NCBI GenBank assembly: GCA_963971305.1
Contig: OZ020303.1
Span: 57,350,867 to 57,414,866, forward strand
Source: Arcuatula senhousia
Taxonomy: Eukaryota > Mollusca > Bivalvia > Mytilida > Mytilidae
Direction of reading: 5' to 3'
Length of the DNA stretch: 64,000 nucleotides
A program made the translations under genes and the position numbers. Positions 46,064 to 58,357 of the stretch are shown here, piece by piece (within the stretch, counting starts at the first letter, position 1; each line of letters starts with the position of its first letter). Under the pieces are notes generated by a model that made no database searches, was not told where the DNA came from, and was given only the letters and a program-made list of their open reading frames with translations.

Positions 46064-46195
46064 AATAAGTGTACGCGACACAACCTACAACATTGACAAC
46101 AATTTTAAAAATCCACAACGTAAAACGGCCAGCAGCCTTCAATGTGATCAACGGTCGCTGCTCGCTGTTTTTCAATTGGCCCTGGATTAAATGTA
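46064..46195 (+). repeat. Dispersed 'ccagcagccttcaatgtga' repeat in the transposon 3' region
   Basis: The best-matching full copy outside the tandem duplication: 'gtacgcgacacaacctacaa', 'tttaaaaatccacaac', 'ggccagcagccttcaatgtg', 'tcgctgctcgctgttttt'. It lies downstream of the transposase stop, inside the TTAA-bounded element. Confidence 0.65.
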
Positions 46196-47730
46196 ACAAC
46201 AAAACTACCGAACTGGAATGATCAGTCTCATATATCAAAGAAGAAAAAGACAAAACAAGGCAACGACACACCAGAGAAATTGAAGATCGCAATAGTTCTG
46301 GCTTGGTACAGGCATTTCAAAAGAAATGGTGGGTTGAAACAAAATGAAACAAAACAAAGGAACAGCGCTTTTATTCAGTGTTGTTCTTCATGCTTACCAT
46401 AAGCCATAGAATCCACTGTCAATATAGAACGCAATGAAAGGTGTTCAAATTTCGATGCCAAAAACAGACAAACACATTAAAGACAACTCGCACATGCATC
46501 ACTAACTGTCATCACACGTCAAAGCGAGAATAGGCACGAGTTGAGTTTAGGTGCTCCGGAATCAGGAAAATTAAGATAAATGAAATTCCAATCAATCAAT
46601 GTATCTATAGTAATAGGAGATATCAAAATACGGCACCGGATTTATCAAATTGCTAGCAAATTGGAAGAAGAAAAATCACGTGCTTCTATAAGGATAAACT
46701 TTTATCATGCAGCTTGCACTACAGGGACGTAAATTTATCAAAATACCACTATCTTTACCTATTCTTGTATTATGTGTATTATGTTATGGCACAAATCACG
46801 TACTTCTGTATATGAAAAGACTTTTTATCCTCTCCATTTCCTTTCTCTTGTTTTCATTTTTTTCAAAGGAGGGAGCTAGTGTGTACTTATTACTATGCTC
46901 TCCCGTAAAAGGTCCTACCGATCCTCATTTATATTTCATGTTACTCAAAAAAGAAAACTTGAAAAGGTTGAAAATTGAAAAAGAAAACAAAAAGTAATAG
47001 ATATTTCTTGTTAAAACAATAATATTAACAGCTAGGTCCTTTAGACAATCAATACTTACCAGATGAGTTTTATGACACAGTCGTGAAATATGCACCATAA
47101 ACATAAAACATTGACACCGAAGGGTGCTGAAACAAGCTTCGGAGCAAAAAAGGCGGGAATGACATCTATGACGTCAATAATATATAGAAAGACTGTTCAA
47201 AGAGGAATAACTCTTTTCTTGATCACAAACAATGAAAAAAGTTCCATATCTTTTTTTAGAAGTCGGTGACATATGATTTTTATTACTGCAAATTAAAGTG
47301 GACACCAAAATACATAACTTATATACTTTATAAGTGAAAATCACCGATAGATATTTTTATATCTTGGTTTTTAAATGGTCATTAACGCGTGATTTTTTGG
47401 CGGGAAAGAACTTAACTGACGTTTTTTTATGTGAAACTATGTGGTTTTAATAATGTTATGTTTTCTTATAAATCCCACACAATTCAGGTATGATGTAAAG
47501 TTTAGTTGAATGTATTCCACTCAATATTTATGAAATAATTTTAGATATTTTGATATGATAAATAAATCAAAATTTCGTATAAATAACACAATTTGAGATT
47601 GCCATAGCAACGAAAAAAGGTCGGTGACCCCATATTTTTTTCTTGTTATTGTTCTTAGAATATCTTTAGCTTTTTACTGGCAAAGTTTAAAGAAAATATC
47701 ACCGGTGGAATTAAATAGGCGGTTTGGTCT
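46196..47730. other. 3' non-coding part of the TTAA-bounded transposon
   Basis: AT-rich. The fragment 'gagtttaggtgctccggaatc' at ~46542 resembles the 3' end of the reverse-transcriptase family. A 96-codon frame at 46707-46997 is hydrophobic then lysine-rich and not convincing. Confidence 0.4.
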
Positions 47731-48394
47731 TTAAACTAAATAGGAGATAATAAACCTACATGTACAATGTACTGGATCTAAAAACAAATAATGTTTAGGA
47801 TAAACGCTTACATGACTTAGATTCATTTTTATCTTAAAATGGCTTAATTTTAGATTGATTTAATAGTATGTGTACAACAAAGGCTACTTATAGAATTCAA
47901 CAATAAACCTTAGCAGGACCAAGAAATAACAAAGTCTTTTTTATGTTACTAAAGCAGACCTTTGTTTTTTGTGTCCATTGCGGCTTGCTAGGCAATATGC
48001 ATTAGAGTCCACACTTGTTTATAGAAAAAAAAAATAGCACCAAAAATTTTTTGGAATATTTCACTATACACTTTAACTAAATTTCGAATGATTATATCTG
48101 AAAAAAGCAAAATAACATAGAACTAATATAAATATGATGTTATTTTAGGCAGTTTATCAAATTTCATTATAAAAAATTGCGTTTTTCCCGCTGCAGGTGC
48201 CACCACATATATGAAATTTGCCTGATTCTTACGTAGACTGATACTACATTGCAAGCTACTGAGCAAGCATTGATACTACAAGCTACATTGAAAAATGAAA
48301 TAAAAAACGGGGGTCACCATTCTTGTTTTTCCAAAATTTTGAGTTGAAAATTCAAGATTTTGGGTATTTTTAATAAAGATATAATATAAAATAC
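47731..48394. other. Gene-free stretch
   Basis: AT-rich sequence downstream of the transposon. No coding region or repeat structure that I can support. Confidence 0.45.
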
Positions 48395-48830
48395 AAATGA
48401 CAACAAAGTTCCAGACAATAAATTTTGCTACGCCTGACGCGCGTTTCGTCTATTCAAGACTCATCAGAGGCGCTCTACCAAAAATATTAAAAATGCCAAA
48501 CACTGTATGAATATGAAGAGCATAGAACAGAATAACCAAAAAATACCAAACTGGGGAACCAAATCATTACTAAGATATTCAACCTATGTCTGGGGTAGGA
48601 AGAACCTTAGGGTTTAGACAATTTTGAAATTTAGACGGACAATTTAAAGCTTTGATGTATTCTCCAACTCAAAAGTGTTGGTGCCGGAGCGGGCTAACCT
48701 CGGGGAATTTAAACTCCACCAGCAGTGCTAACCTTCACTTGTGTTCGAAATACAAATGACAACAAAGTTCCAGACAATAAATTTTGCTACGCCTGACGCG
48801 CGTTTCGTCTATTCAAGACTCACTTTTTTC
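48395..48830 (+). mobile_element. GACGCGCGTTTCGTC module, one full and one truncated copy in tandem
   Basis: A full module (48395-~48750) is followed directly by the first ~70 bp of another (48756-48826), in the same orientation and joined end to start ('gttcgaaatacaaatgacaa'). The second copy is nearly identical to the first over this part. Blocks: 'caaagttccagacaataaat', core, 'tcatcagaggcgctctacca', 'aggaagaaccttagggttta', hairpin, 'ccggagcgggctaac'. Confidence 0.75.
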
Positions 48831-49329
48831 GAGTAAAAAAATCAGAATCTTGACCAGTTTACATATCAAATATGTACGAATGTACTCAAAAAACTAACAG
48901 AAAATAGCTATTTAAAATTCGAATCTGTTGATATCAAATAAACTATAGGTCACCATGCTTGATTTAAAGATATAAGGATCAAAAGTGTAGATATGCGATA
49001 GAAATTTGACAAAACGACTAATGTCGCAATGCCGAATCAAGATATCATTTGGCTTAAACGACAGGGATCATTTTTGAGGGATAGAATCTAACAATTAGGT
49101 AATTTTTAAAGGTTGTTGTTAATGAAATTAAAGCAATTCCTAATGATTACTCATATGAACAGTAGGCTAGTATACTAAATTCAGAAAATTGACAATTTTA
49201 GACGGATTTACAAAAAAATGTGAATAAATTAACAATTTTAAATCGTGAATGTGGTTGTTGTGAATTGTGAATAGGGAGTTTCTCCGTTACACTTTTCTCA
49301 GTAACTATGTACACCTATTACACACAACT
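48831..49329. other. Gene-free stretch
   Basis: AT-rich; no supported feature. Confidence 0.4.
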
Positions 49330-50560
49330 CATTGATATTTGGCAATGCGGCTTCAGCATCAGGTAAGCAGGAAGTAGCTAAGAAAGAAGCAGAGGTACCA
49401 ATGGGGTATCCGAATATCAAAAGTCCGAAAGGGCAGAGACAAAACCAGCAAACACCAACAAGAACGGGACAAAAACAGACAACATGTAAAACATGGAAAC
49501 ACAAAACAACTGAATATCAATCAACAACGCGAACTCTAGTCGAAACCAGAGTGAACTCAGGTGCTCCGGAAGAGTAAGCAGTTCCTGCTTGCTATAGCAC
49601 ACCCGTCGCGTTGCCAATAGTCCATTCAGCGTGTCAAATCCGGTAAAGGAAGACAAAACAACACCCTATGACAAACCAACATCTGCACTCATCTGAGAGA
49701 TCGAAATCCCATATTTGTCTATAAGTGCATGATGTCTTCCGTAAAATTTCTTGAGTGAAGACAGCAACCGAGGAGCAACATAACCCTGTGTGAGCAATTT
49801 TTGCGTCAGACTTGTCGCTCTGCTAAGGAAATCGATGCAAGTCCCGCACGCTCTGGAGTAACGAATCAATTGAGATACGTAAACTCCATAAGCTGGAGCG
49901 GACGGAATGTTGCTACACAAGAAGGGGAAGTTGACGATTGGAAAGTTGAAGTCATCACGTTTGTCATAGAGCCTTGTTGAAAGTCTTCCTTGAGAGTCAA
50001 TTTCGAGATGTAGATCTAAATATGAAGCAGACTTCCTAGAATCCGTTGTGTCCTTTATCTCAAGCTCCTGTGGATATATGAGATGGAGAAAGTCACCAAA
50101 TCGAGAATTGTTAAGTGAAAGGACATCATCAATATAACGGAACGTGAGGTTGAAAGAGAGAGCTAGTCTACGGTCTTTTTTGTCTAGAAGAGATTGCAAG
50201 AAGTCTGCCTCATATGAATGAAGAAACAAATCAGCAAGCAAAGGTGCACAATTAGTGCCCATTGGAATCCCTATTGTTTGCTGAAAAACACGTCCACCAA
50301 ACTGAACAAATATGTTGTCAATAAGAAAGTTGAGCATGTCGATTATTTGGTCTTCTGTAAATTTGTTCTTCTTCTTAGACTCATTGATGACAAAGTAAGT
50401 CTTGGTATTGTCGACTACAAGAAATTTGTACCTGCGTTTTCCATTCTTTTTGAAAAAGCTGCGTTTAATCAGCTGTGCCAATCGCGATTTCAGTTGTTCA
50501 TGTGGAACTGAAGGACTAAACTCAGTATTGACCAGATGTAACAAAAGGATTAATCGGATT
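49330..50560 (-). mobile_element. Truncated reverse-transcriptase retroelement, best-preserved copy
   Basis: Coding part 49666-50544 on the minus strand plus a 3' region down to ~49330 ('cttccggagcacctgagttc', 'tctgccctttcggac' in reverse complement). This 3' region recurs at 25600-25890, 35480-35600, 43235-43335, 51050-51110 and 52700-52770. The 5' side is cut off near 50560. Confidence 0.7.
49666..50544 (-). pseudogene. Reverse-transcriptase domain fragment, GIPMG/YIDD type
   Basis: An open frame of 292 codons. It shows GIPMG at residues 92-96 followed by T-N-C-A-P, the catalytic YIDD at 137-140, and a C-terminal S-L-x-K-F-Y-G-R-H-H motif (~265-274). The GxPMG plus YxDD combination recalls Penelope-like/telomerase-type reverse transcriptases, but I cannot fix the clade. 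It starts in mid-domain, so the N-terminal part and any nuclease are missing. No stop interrupts what is left, making this the youngest of the copies in the window. Confidence 0.75.
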
Positions 50561-50919
50561 CCGCTTATAGGTTAGAGAGTGTGTTGCTTTATTCCCAAGC
50601 AGAGCGATTTCCGTTATATCCATAGATGAACATGAAAGGGGTGATAGAATGAATATGAAATGATGATGAAGTGGAGGAAAAAATGACAATCGGGCTGCCA
50701 ATGGAAAAAGGAGTGATGGATAGGGACAGGCAATTTAGCCTCCTGCATGTGGGCAAAGCGGCTTGACCTGACATGCTTAGCGCTTCTGTTGGCCTATTTG
50801 CCAACCAGAACCCACACCGGTGAATTCCGTGTATTACTTACAATCGTATGATACCTAGTCTGTCCGCCATGTACAATTAGCATCATATCACTAATAAAGT
50901 GTTGATCGGTTAGATATCG

Positions 50920-51340
50920 TAAGTCCGAAAAGGCACAGACCAAAGTCGAAGACATAAAAGAAAACGGATACAAAAGAGGATAGTCATAGCGTAACAAAAT
51001 ACACAAAAAGACAATTAAGCTGAAATTAGCAACATGAACATGAAGTTGAAAGTAGAGTTTACTAATGTGTTAAGGAAGCGTAAGCCGTTCCTACTTGTTA
51101 AAAGACACTTGTCTGTTGCCAACGAAAAATTAAGGACGACAATGCAAACACTCTACATACAAACCAACATCGGTACTTATCTGAGAGATAGAAACCAGTA
51201 TTTGTATATAAGCACAAAAAATTCTCAAGTAACGGAACAAAAACCTAGGAGAAACAAATCTATATCGAAATAGCTCATGATGAACTCCTAAAACTTCTTG
51301 AGAGAGGAAAACAGCCTACATGTAGGAACAAAAAATACCT
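50920..51340 (-). pseudogene. Decayed 3' part of the same retroelement
   Basis: 'agtccgaaaaggcacagacc', 'gaagcgtaagccgttcctac', 'caaaccaacatcggtactta' and 'tctgagagatagaaaccag' follow the order seen at 49415-49710. The frame is broken throughout. Confidence 0.6.
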
Positions 51341-51534
51341 ATAGACATATTTGTCCAAGACCGAAAGTTTTTTATATACACTGCAAACTTATATGAAAAA
51401 ACCTAAACTTTAATAAGTTTTCCTACAATGTAGATACTATCAATTATTTGGTGGCACTCTTCATGTTGGAGTGGTGTATTAAGGAATGCAATTTTGGATC
51501 TGCTCGACTTCCAGTTTTTAAAACCAGCGTCAAG

Positions 51535-52690
51535 TTGGTTCAATATTCAACGTTCAACAATCAACATTCAATTTTGTTTGTTAGTTCAACATTCAAAATT
51601 TTTTAAATTCAATATTGAAACAGATTTTGGTTCAACATTTTAATTTAGTATTGAAACAGATTTTGGTTCAACATTCAACATTCAAATTTTTTTGTTAGTT
51701 CAACATTCAAAATTTTTCTTAGTTCAATATTGAAACAGATTTCAGTTCGACGCTCAACATTTAAATTTTTTCTTAATTTAACATGGAAGCAGATTTTGGT
51801 TCAACGTTCAACATTCAAATTTTTCTTAGTTCAATATTGAAACAGATATTGGTTCAACGTTCAACATTCGAAATTTTTCTTAGTTCAATATTGAAACAGA
51901 TTTTAGTTCAACGTTCAACATTCAAAATTGTTCTTAGTTCAATAGTGAAGCAGATTTTGGTTCAACGTTCAACATTAATTTTTTTTTCTTTGTTCAATAT
52001 TGAAGCAGATTTTGGTTCACCTTTCAACATTCAAAATTTTTCTTAGTTCAATATTGAACCAGATTTTGGTTCAACGTTCAAAATTTGAAATTTTTCTTAG
52101 TTCAATATTGAACCAGATTTCAGTTCAACGTTCAACATTCAAAATTTTTCTTAGTTCAATATTGAAACAGATTTCAGTTCAACGTTCAACATTCAAAATT
52201 TTTCTTAGTTCAATATTGAAACAGATTTCAGTTCAACGTTCAACATTCAATTTTTTTCTGAGTTCAATATTGAACCAGAATTCGGTTCAACGTTCAACAT
52301 TTAAATTTTCTTAGTTCAATATTGAAACAGATTTCAGTTCAACGTTCATTATTCAAATTGTTTTCTTAGTTCAATATTGAACCAGATTTTGGTTCAACGT
52401 TCAACATTCAAAATTTTTCTTAGTTTAATATAGAAACAGATTTTGGTTCAACGTTCAACATTTGAAATTTTTCTTAGTTCAATATTGAACAGATTTTGGT
52501 TCAACGTTCAACATTTGAAAATTTTCTTAGTTCAATATTGAAACAGAATTCAGTTCAACGTTCAAAATTCAAAATTTTTCTTTGTTCAATATTGAAACAG
52601 ATTTTATTTCAACGTTCAACATTCAAAATTTTTCTTAGTTCAATATTGAACCAGATTTCAGTTCAGCGTTCAACATTCGAAATTTTTCTT
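51535..52690 (+). repeat. Left ~54-bp tandem array of the foldback element
   Basis: About twenty units of the type 'ttcaacgttcaacattcaaa' + 'atttttcttag' + TTCAATATTGAA + 'acagattt.(g/a)g'. Each unit contains the palindrome TTCAATATTGAA. Because 54 is a multiple of 3, long in-frame translations (FKIFLSSIL-type) arise, but they are not genes. Confidence 0.9.
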
Positions 52691-52699
52691 ATTAGAAAC

Positions 52700-52770
52700 A
52701 CAAAATAACTGAATATTAATCAACAACGCGAACTCCAGTCAAACAAGAGTGAACTCAGGTGCTCCGAGAA
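52700..52770 (-). repeat. Short retroelement 3' fragment next to the array
   Basis: 'caacaacgcgaactccagtc' and 'gagtgaactcaggtgctccg' match 49522-49566. It interrupts the boundary between the left array and the inverted unique segment. Confidence 0.55.
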
Positions 52771-53170
52771 TAGCTCGATATCTCCTCTATCGATTACACT
52801 TAGTCACACATCGATTGAATTTGCCAAATTGAGTCTAAATCGAGGTTGAAAGGACCCATCCATGGACATTTCTATAGAAAACCGCGAAAAATGTGAGAAA
52901 GGCTGGAAAATGTCCTTTTCCAAACCGAAACTGATTAATACTAAGTTGGAAAATTGTTTTGAATATCAAAATTGAATTTCTTTTTACTCTCGAATTTTAT
53001 TAGGCTTGTGTGTCAGAATTATACAGCTTACGCCTGTTATTTTTTTCTTTTATTTCTTATGCATAAAGCTAAGGGTTTATTTTTCGTTCAACATTCGAAA
53101 TTTTTTCTTAATTCAATTTCACACGGCAGAACCACTAAGACGAGAAATAATGTTGACGGACGGGACATAG

Positions 53171-55839
53171 ATGTAAAATCCTTGAAACGGATTAAAACAC
53201 AGGTAAAACACACAATTTGGGATGGATATAGTCAGAAAATGTTAGACATTTTATTTGTTTCGAAATGAAAATAGAAAAACTGAAGCATACAGTATAAAGA
53301 AAAAAAAAACTAGCTAAATATCTATGTTTGAAACATTGAAAATCGGCCATGTAGTTTTCGAGAACATTATCAAACCAATAGCCTACCCTCGTACTATAGC
53401 ACACTTTCAATACGAGCAACGTGTAGCAAAAACCACTTTTTGTGTTTTTTAAAAGTTTTGTGCTCTTTTAATGATTTTTGAAATTGTATAGGCTGTTCAT
53501 TCACGAAGCCATGGACTGCAAAGCATGTTGGTGTCCAAGAGAGGGGAACATGCAAATAATCTACGTTACGGACGAATACATGCATGATTTATGATGTATC
53601 AGACAAATGCTGCGTGTATATACTTTGTCAGCGACTGTCGTATGAACGTCGTGTCTTAACTGCAAACGACAGTCTGAGTTAGATTTATAAATATTAAATA
53701 AAAAATGTATCAGTATCAGTTCTGGTGTCGCCAGGTGGATGCAACAACCTTCTCCTTTTAGTAATTTTAAGATGGCTATTGGACCAGGTGTGTTGGTTCG
53801 TATGAAGCTTCATGTACGTAATGGTTTTAGTTATGTCAAAAGCTGCAGAACCATATACAGTACATGTATCTTAAAGGTCAGGGGTATGTACATCTGTAAT
53901 GGTTGTCAGCATGACTTAATACATTGTCACATAAATACCTCAAGTTAAAGTTTTTTAGATGGTTCAAATGTCTTCATCTGCAAGTGAATTTGCTAATCAT
54001 GATTTAAGATTGGATAGAAAATAAATAATTTTGTGGTTTTCTGGTTATTTGGATAAGTCGTCAATCGTACATGTATCAAAAGTGTTAGACTTAATGGTAC
54101 ACCAAATGCCTTTCCAAAGTGAGCACAGATGTTTGAAGATTCATTTGTATGGTCAACATATGCCTTCTTGTGTCCGATTTAAAGTGAAACATTTTTGGAC
54201 AAGCAGTGCATTTTATCGATGGTGGTTGGTGTCAATATTGTGTTTTTTCAATGCGCTACTAATCCCCAATGATTTGTTGCACTGCTCACAACGGAACGTT
54301 GACATTTTCCTACAACATTCAAAGAATGTTGAATAAGTACTGTACGAAAAAGTACGTTGTACAAGTTATACTATATAAATGTACATTTTGCACCACGAAC
54401 TGAGATTATTTGCATTACAACCTTTTGCTAAAGATTTTTTTAACTGTCATGTGTTTATACACAATGACCCATAATATTCATTTGTAATTTAAGATAAAAG
54501 CCAAAAGGTAAAATAATTTTCAAACATTTAAGTTCGGTAGTTTTGTTTTTAGGCCAAAGTTGAGTTTTTCTTTGTTTTGCGTTCACGTGCTGGTAGGTTT
54601 GTGTCCATATTAAGACAAAAACAAACACAAATATTTTTGTAGTGGTGAAAAATCGGACAATTTGATTACATTTTTTAAAAAATTTGTATATTTTATGGAA
54701 TGATTGTTGACTGCATTTTGTGTCTCTGCAATGTGAAAATAAACAAGTTACATAATGAATGATATCAGCCTGTTGTGCAGGACTATGGTGCCTAAATAAC
54801 ATAAGAATATGTACAAATGATTTGTGTTTTTTTCTCCCTGTGTGTTTCTTTGTCTTGCTGGCTGGTAAGTTTTCACAAAAAGAGTTGACGCAAAACAAAG
54901 GAAAAACATATATATTTTGCAAATTGTACCGTTAATAATATGAATGAGGGAGGTTTCGGTGCATTAAAACCAAATTCAACCATATTTTTAAAGGCCTATT
55001 CTAAATCAACACCATTGCGATCTCTTATTTCTCCAGTGTGTCTGCGTTGTTTTGTTTTTTCAGTTCCATGTTTCAGATCGATTCTTCAATTTCGGTCGTT
55101 TTGTTATTACCTTTTATTATATTTGAATTATTGGTTGGGATAAAGTTGTTCTTTTAATCTTTGTAATATGCATTACAAAATTTATTCCCCGTCTGAACGC
55201 TGACATTTTGATGTTGTGGTAAATAAAGCATTAGGTAAAATAGTTTTTTTTCTAATGATTTTTGATGTTTTGTGTTTACTATGAATTTTTAATATTAACG
55301 ATGACATTATGCATCAATTTCTACAGTCAACATAACAAGAGTGACCTGTGTTGTATTTGTATCATCAGAACACTGTCAAATTATGTACCTCTTAATTGTA
55401 TTTCAGTTACACCTGTTGACTGCAACGCAATTATTTTGCATCTTTCGGTCCGTTACCAAGTTTAATTGCATGTATTTAGAGTCATTTTGTTATGCTTGAA
55501 ATATATAAAAAAATATTGAACGTTATTATTGGATATTAATATTTTCATTAAAACAAAACTTTATTAACTTCTTTTACTTATATAGAAGCATAACTTACCA
55601 GATTATTACTCTATAAAGGCCTGTTTATATTAACCAGTTTGAATTGTTCGTGTCAAAGTAACCAAATAGAGCACACCGTTCGTGAATGATTTAAAAATAT
55701 ACCATTGTGTTCGACAAAAAGAAATTAAATCCTTATACAATATGTTCTTCTATATATACTTTATATACTTAAGTTTATTACATTCATATTTTTGATATTT
55801 TCGAGATTAAAAGTTGAAAATTGACATAAACCGTGAAAA
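53171..55839. other. Central region of the foldback element
   Basis: Non-repetitive, AT-rich. Open frames at 53739-53948, 54031-54336 (plus) and 54455-54922 (minus) are short and match nothing I recognise. If a transposase once lay here it is no longer readable. Confidence 0.4.
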
Positions 55840-56484
55840 AAATGCATGTATCGTCCGTTAACAATGTTTTCTCCGTAATGGTTCTGCCGTGTGAATATTG
55901 AATATTTATGATTTATATTTATATATATTCCAAAGAATTTAAAATCCAAGGTAAATAACCAATAACCTAATTGAGTCATTTTTGAATTATATAAACAAAT
56001 ATTTTTTTCATAACGGCCTTTGGCATCCTCAAAAATAGAGCGAAAAATAAACCCTTACTTTTTTTGCATTTTTAAAAGAAATTAAAGAAAAAAAATAACA
56101 GGCGTAAGCTATAAAATTCTGAAACCCAAGCCTAATCAAATTCGAGAGTAAAAAGATAAAAAAAAATACTAAAACAAATTCAATTTTGATATGCAAAACA
56201 ATTTTCCCACTTTGTATTAATCAGTTTCGGTTTGGAAGAGGACATTATCCAGCCTTTCTCACATCTTTCGCGGTTTTGTATAGAAATGTCCATGTGTTGG
56301 TCTTTTCAACCTCAATTAAGACTCGACTAGGCAAATTCAATCGATGTGGGACTAAGTGTAATCGATAGAGGAGATATCGAGCAATTCAACCTTAATCGCC
56401 GAACGTGCCCGTTTTCGACGCTTCCGGTGCGGGGTAGGTCGCTGTTTTGTATAGAAATAACCATTTGTAGGTCATTTCAACATC

Positions 56485-58345
56485 GATTGAATGTTGAACG
56501 TTGAACCAAAATCTAGTTCAATATTAAACTAAGAAAAATTTTGAATGTTGAACGTTGAACTGAAATCTGTTTCAATATTGAAATAGGGTAATTTTGAATG
56601 TTGAACGTTGAACTGAAATCTGGCTCAATATTGAACTAAGAAAAATTTTGAATGATGAACGTTGGACTGAAATCTGCTTCAATATTGAACTAAGAAAAAT
56701 TTTAAACGTTGAACGTTGAACAAAAATCTGGCTCAATATTGAACTAAGAAAAATTTTGAATGTTGAACGTTGAACTGAAATCTGTTTCAATACTGAACTA
56801 AGAAAAATTTCGGATGTTGTACGTTGAACCAAAATCTGTTTCAATATTGAACTAAGAAAATTTCGAATGTTGAACGTTGAACCAAAATCTGTTTCAATAT
56901 TGAACTAAAAATAAATTTGAATGTTGAACGTTAAACCGAAATCTGTTTCAATATTGAACTAAGAAAAATTTTGAATTTTCAACGTTGAACCAAAATGTGT
57001 TTCAATATTGAACTAAGAAAAATTTTGAATGTTGAACGTTGAACCAAAATTTGCTTCAATATTAAACTAAAAAAAATGAATGTTGAACGTTGAACTGAAA
57101 TCTGTTTCAATATTGAACTAAGAAAAATTTCGAATGTTGAACGTTGAACAAAAATCTGTTTCAATATTGAACTAAGAAAAATTTTAAATGTTGAACGTTG
57201 ATCTGAAATCTGTTTCAATATTGAACTAAAAAAATTCGGATGTTGAACGTTGAATCAAAATATGTTTCAATATTGAATTAAGAAAAAGTTTGAATGTTAA
57301 ACGTTGAATTGAAATCTGCTTCAATATTGAACTAAGAAAAATTTTGAATGCTGAACGTTGAACCAAAATCTGCTTCAATATTGAACTAAGAAAACTTTTG
57401 GATGTTGAACGTTGAACTGAAATCTGTTTGAATACAAATGACAACAAAGTTGCAGACAATAAATTTTGCTACGCCTGATGCGCGTTTCGTCTTTTCAAGA
57501 CTCATCAGAGGCGCTCTACCAAAGTTATTGAAAATCCCAAACACTTTATGATTATGAAGAGCATAGAACAGATAAACCAAAAAATACCAAACTGGGGAAC
57601 CAAATATTGAAAGAAGAAAAATTTCAAATGTTGAACGTTGAACCAAACTCTGGTTCAATATTAAACTAAGAGAAATTTTTAATGTTGAACGTTGAACCAA
57701 AATCACTAAGAAAATTTTGAATGTTGAACGTTGAACTGAAATCTGTTTCAATATTGAACTTAGAAAAATTTCGAATGTTGAACGTTGAACAAAAATCTGT
57801 TTCTATATTGAACTAAGAAAAATTTCGAATGTTGCACGTTGAACCAAAATCTGTTTCAATATTAAATAAAGAAAAATTTGGAATGTTGAACGTTGAATCA
57901 AAATCTTTAAGAAAAAAAATTGAATGTTGAACGTTGAACTGAAATCTGTTTCAATATTGAACTAAGAAAAATTTCGAATGTTGAATGTTGAACCAAAATC
58001 TGTTTCAATATTGAACTAAGAAAAATTTTGAAAGTTGAACGTTGAACTGAAATTTGTTTCAATGTTGAACTACGAAAAATTTTGAATGTTGAACGTTGAA
58101 CCGAAATCTGCTTCAATATTGAACTAAGAAAACTTTTGAATGTTGAACGTTGAACTGAAATTTGTTTCAATATTGAACTAAGAAAAAATTTGAATGTTGA
58201 ACGTTGAGCCAAAATCTGCTTCAATATTGAACTAAGAAAAAAATTGAATGTTGAACCAAAATCTTTTTCAATATTGAACTAAGAAAAAAATTGAATGTTG
58301 AACGTTGAACCAAAATCACTAAGAAAAATTTTGAATGTTGAACGT
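56485..58345 (-). repeat. Right ~54-bp tandem array of the foldback element
   Basis: More than thirty units in the orientation opposite to the left array ('gaatgttgaacgttgaac', 'ctgtttcaatattgaactaag'). The array continues after the LINE insertion at 59288-59385. It is longer than the left array, so copy number changed after insertion. Confidence 0.9.
57434..57605 (+). repeat. GACGCGCGTTTCGTC module inserted in the right array
   Basis: The first ~170 bp of the module ('caaatgacaacaaagttgca' to 'ctggggaaccaaat') interrupts an array unit between 'aaatctgtttgaata' and 'ttgaaagaagaaa'. It is truncated at its 3' side. Confidence 0.7.
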
Positions 58346-58357
58346 TGAATGAAATCT

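Larger units (their letters stand above)
41195..47730 (+). mobile_element. Kolobok/Mutator-like DNA transposon, TTAA-flanked, apparently complete
   Basis: AGACCAAACAGCCTATT at 41195 and the reverse complement of the sequence ending at 47730 (AGACCAAACCGCCTATT) match at 16 of 17 positions and are each directly bordered by TTAA (41191-41194 and 47731-47734). The only long gene inside encodes a Mutator-family transposase. A TTAA target with a transposase of this kind fits the Kolobok superfamily (family knowledge; piggyBac also uses TTAA but its transposase is different). The inverted repeats are short and the 3' non-coding part (45807-47730) is long; it carries one dispersed repeat at 46064. 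Confidence 0.75.

Noticed and set aside
46707..46997. 96-codon frame in the transposon 3' region
   Set aside because: Hydrophobic, then lysine-rich, with no start context, splice support or family resemblance.
51783..52708. Long open frames with repeating FKIFLSSIL-type peptides
   Set aside because: They exist only because the ~54-bp array unit is a multiple of three. The opposite array gives the same peptides on the other strand, so they are translation artefacts. The same applies to 56572-58224.
54455..54922. 155-codon minus-strand frame in the foldback centre
   Set aside because: No recognisable motif and AT-driven composition; kept only as a note that a decayed transposase cannot be excluded.
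51535..58345. CRISPR-like appearance of regularly spaced repeats
   Set aside because: Units are contiguous tandem repeats without unique spacers, in a eukaryotic context.
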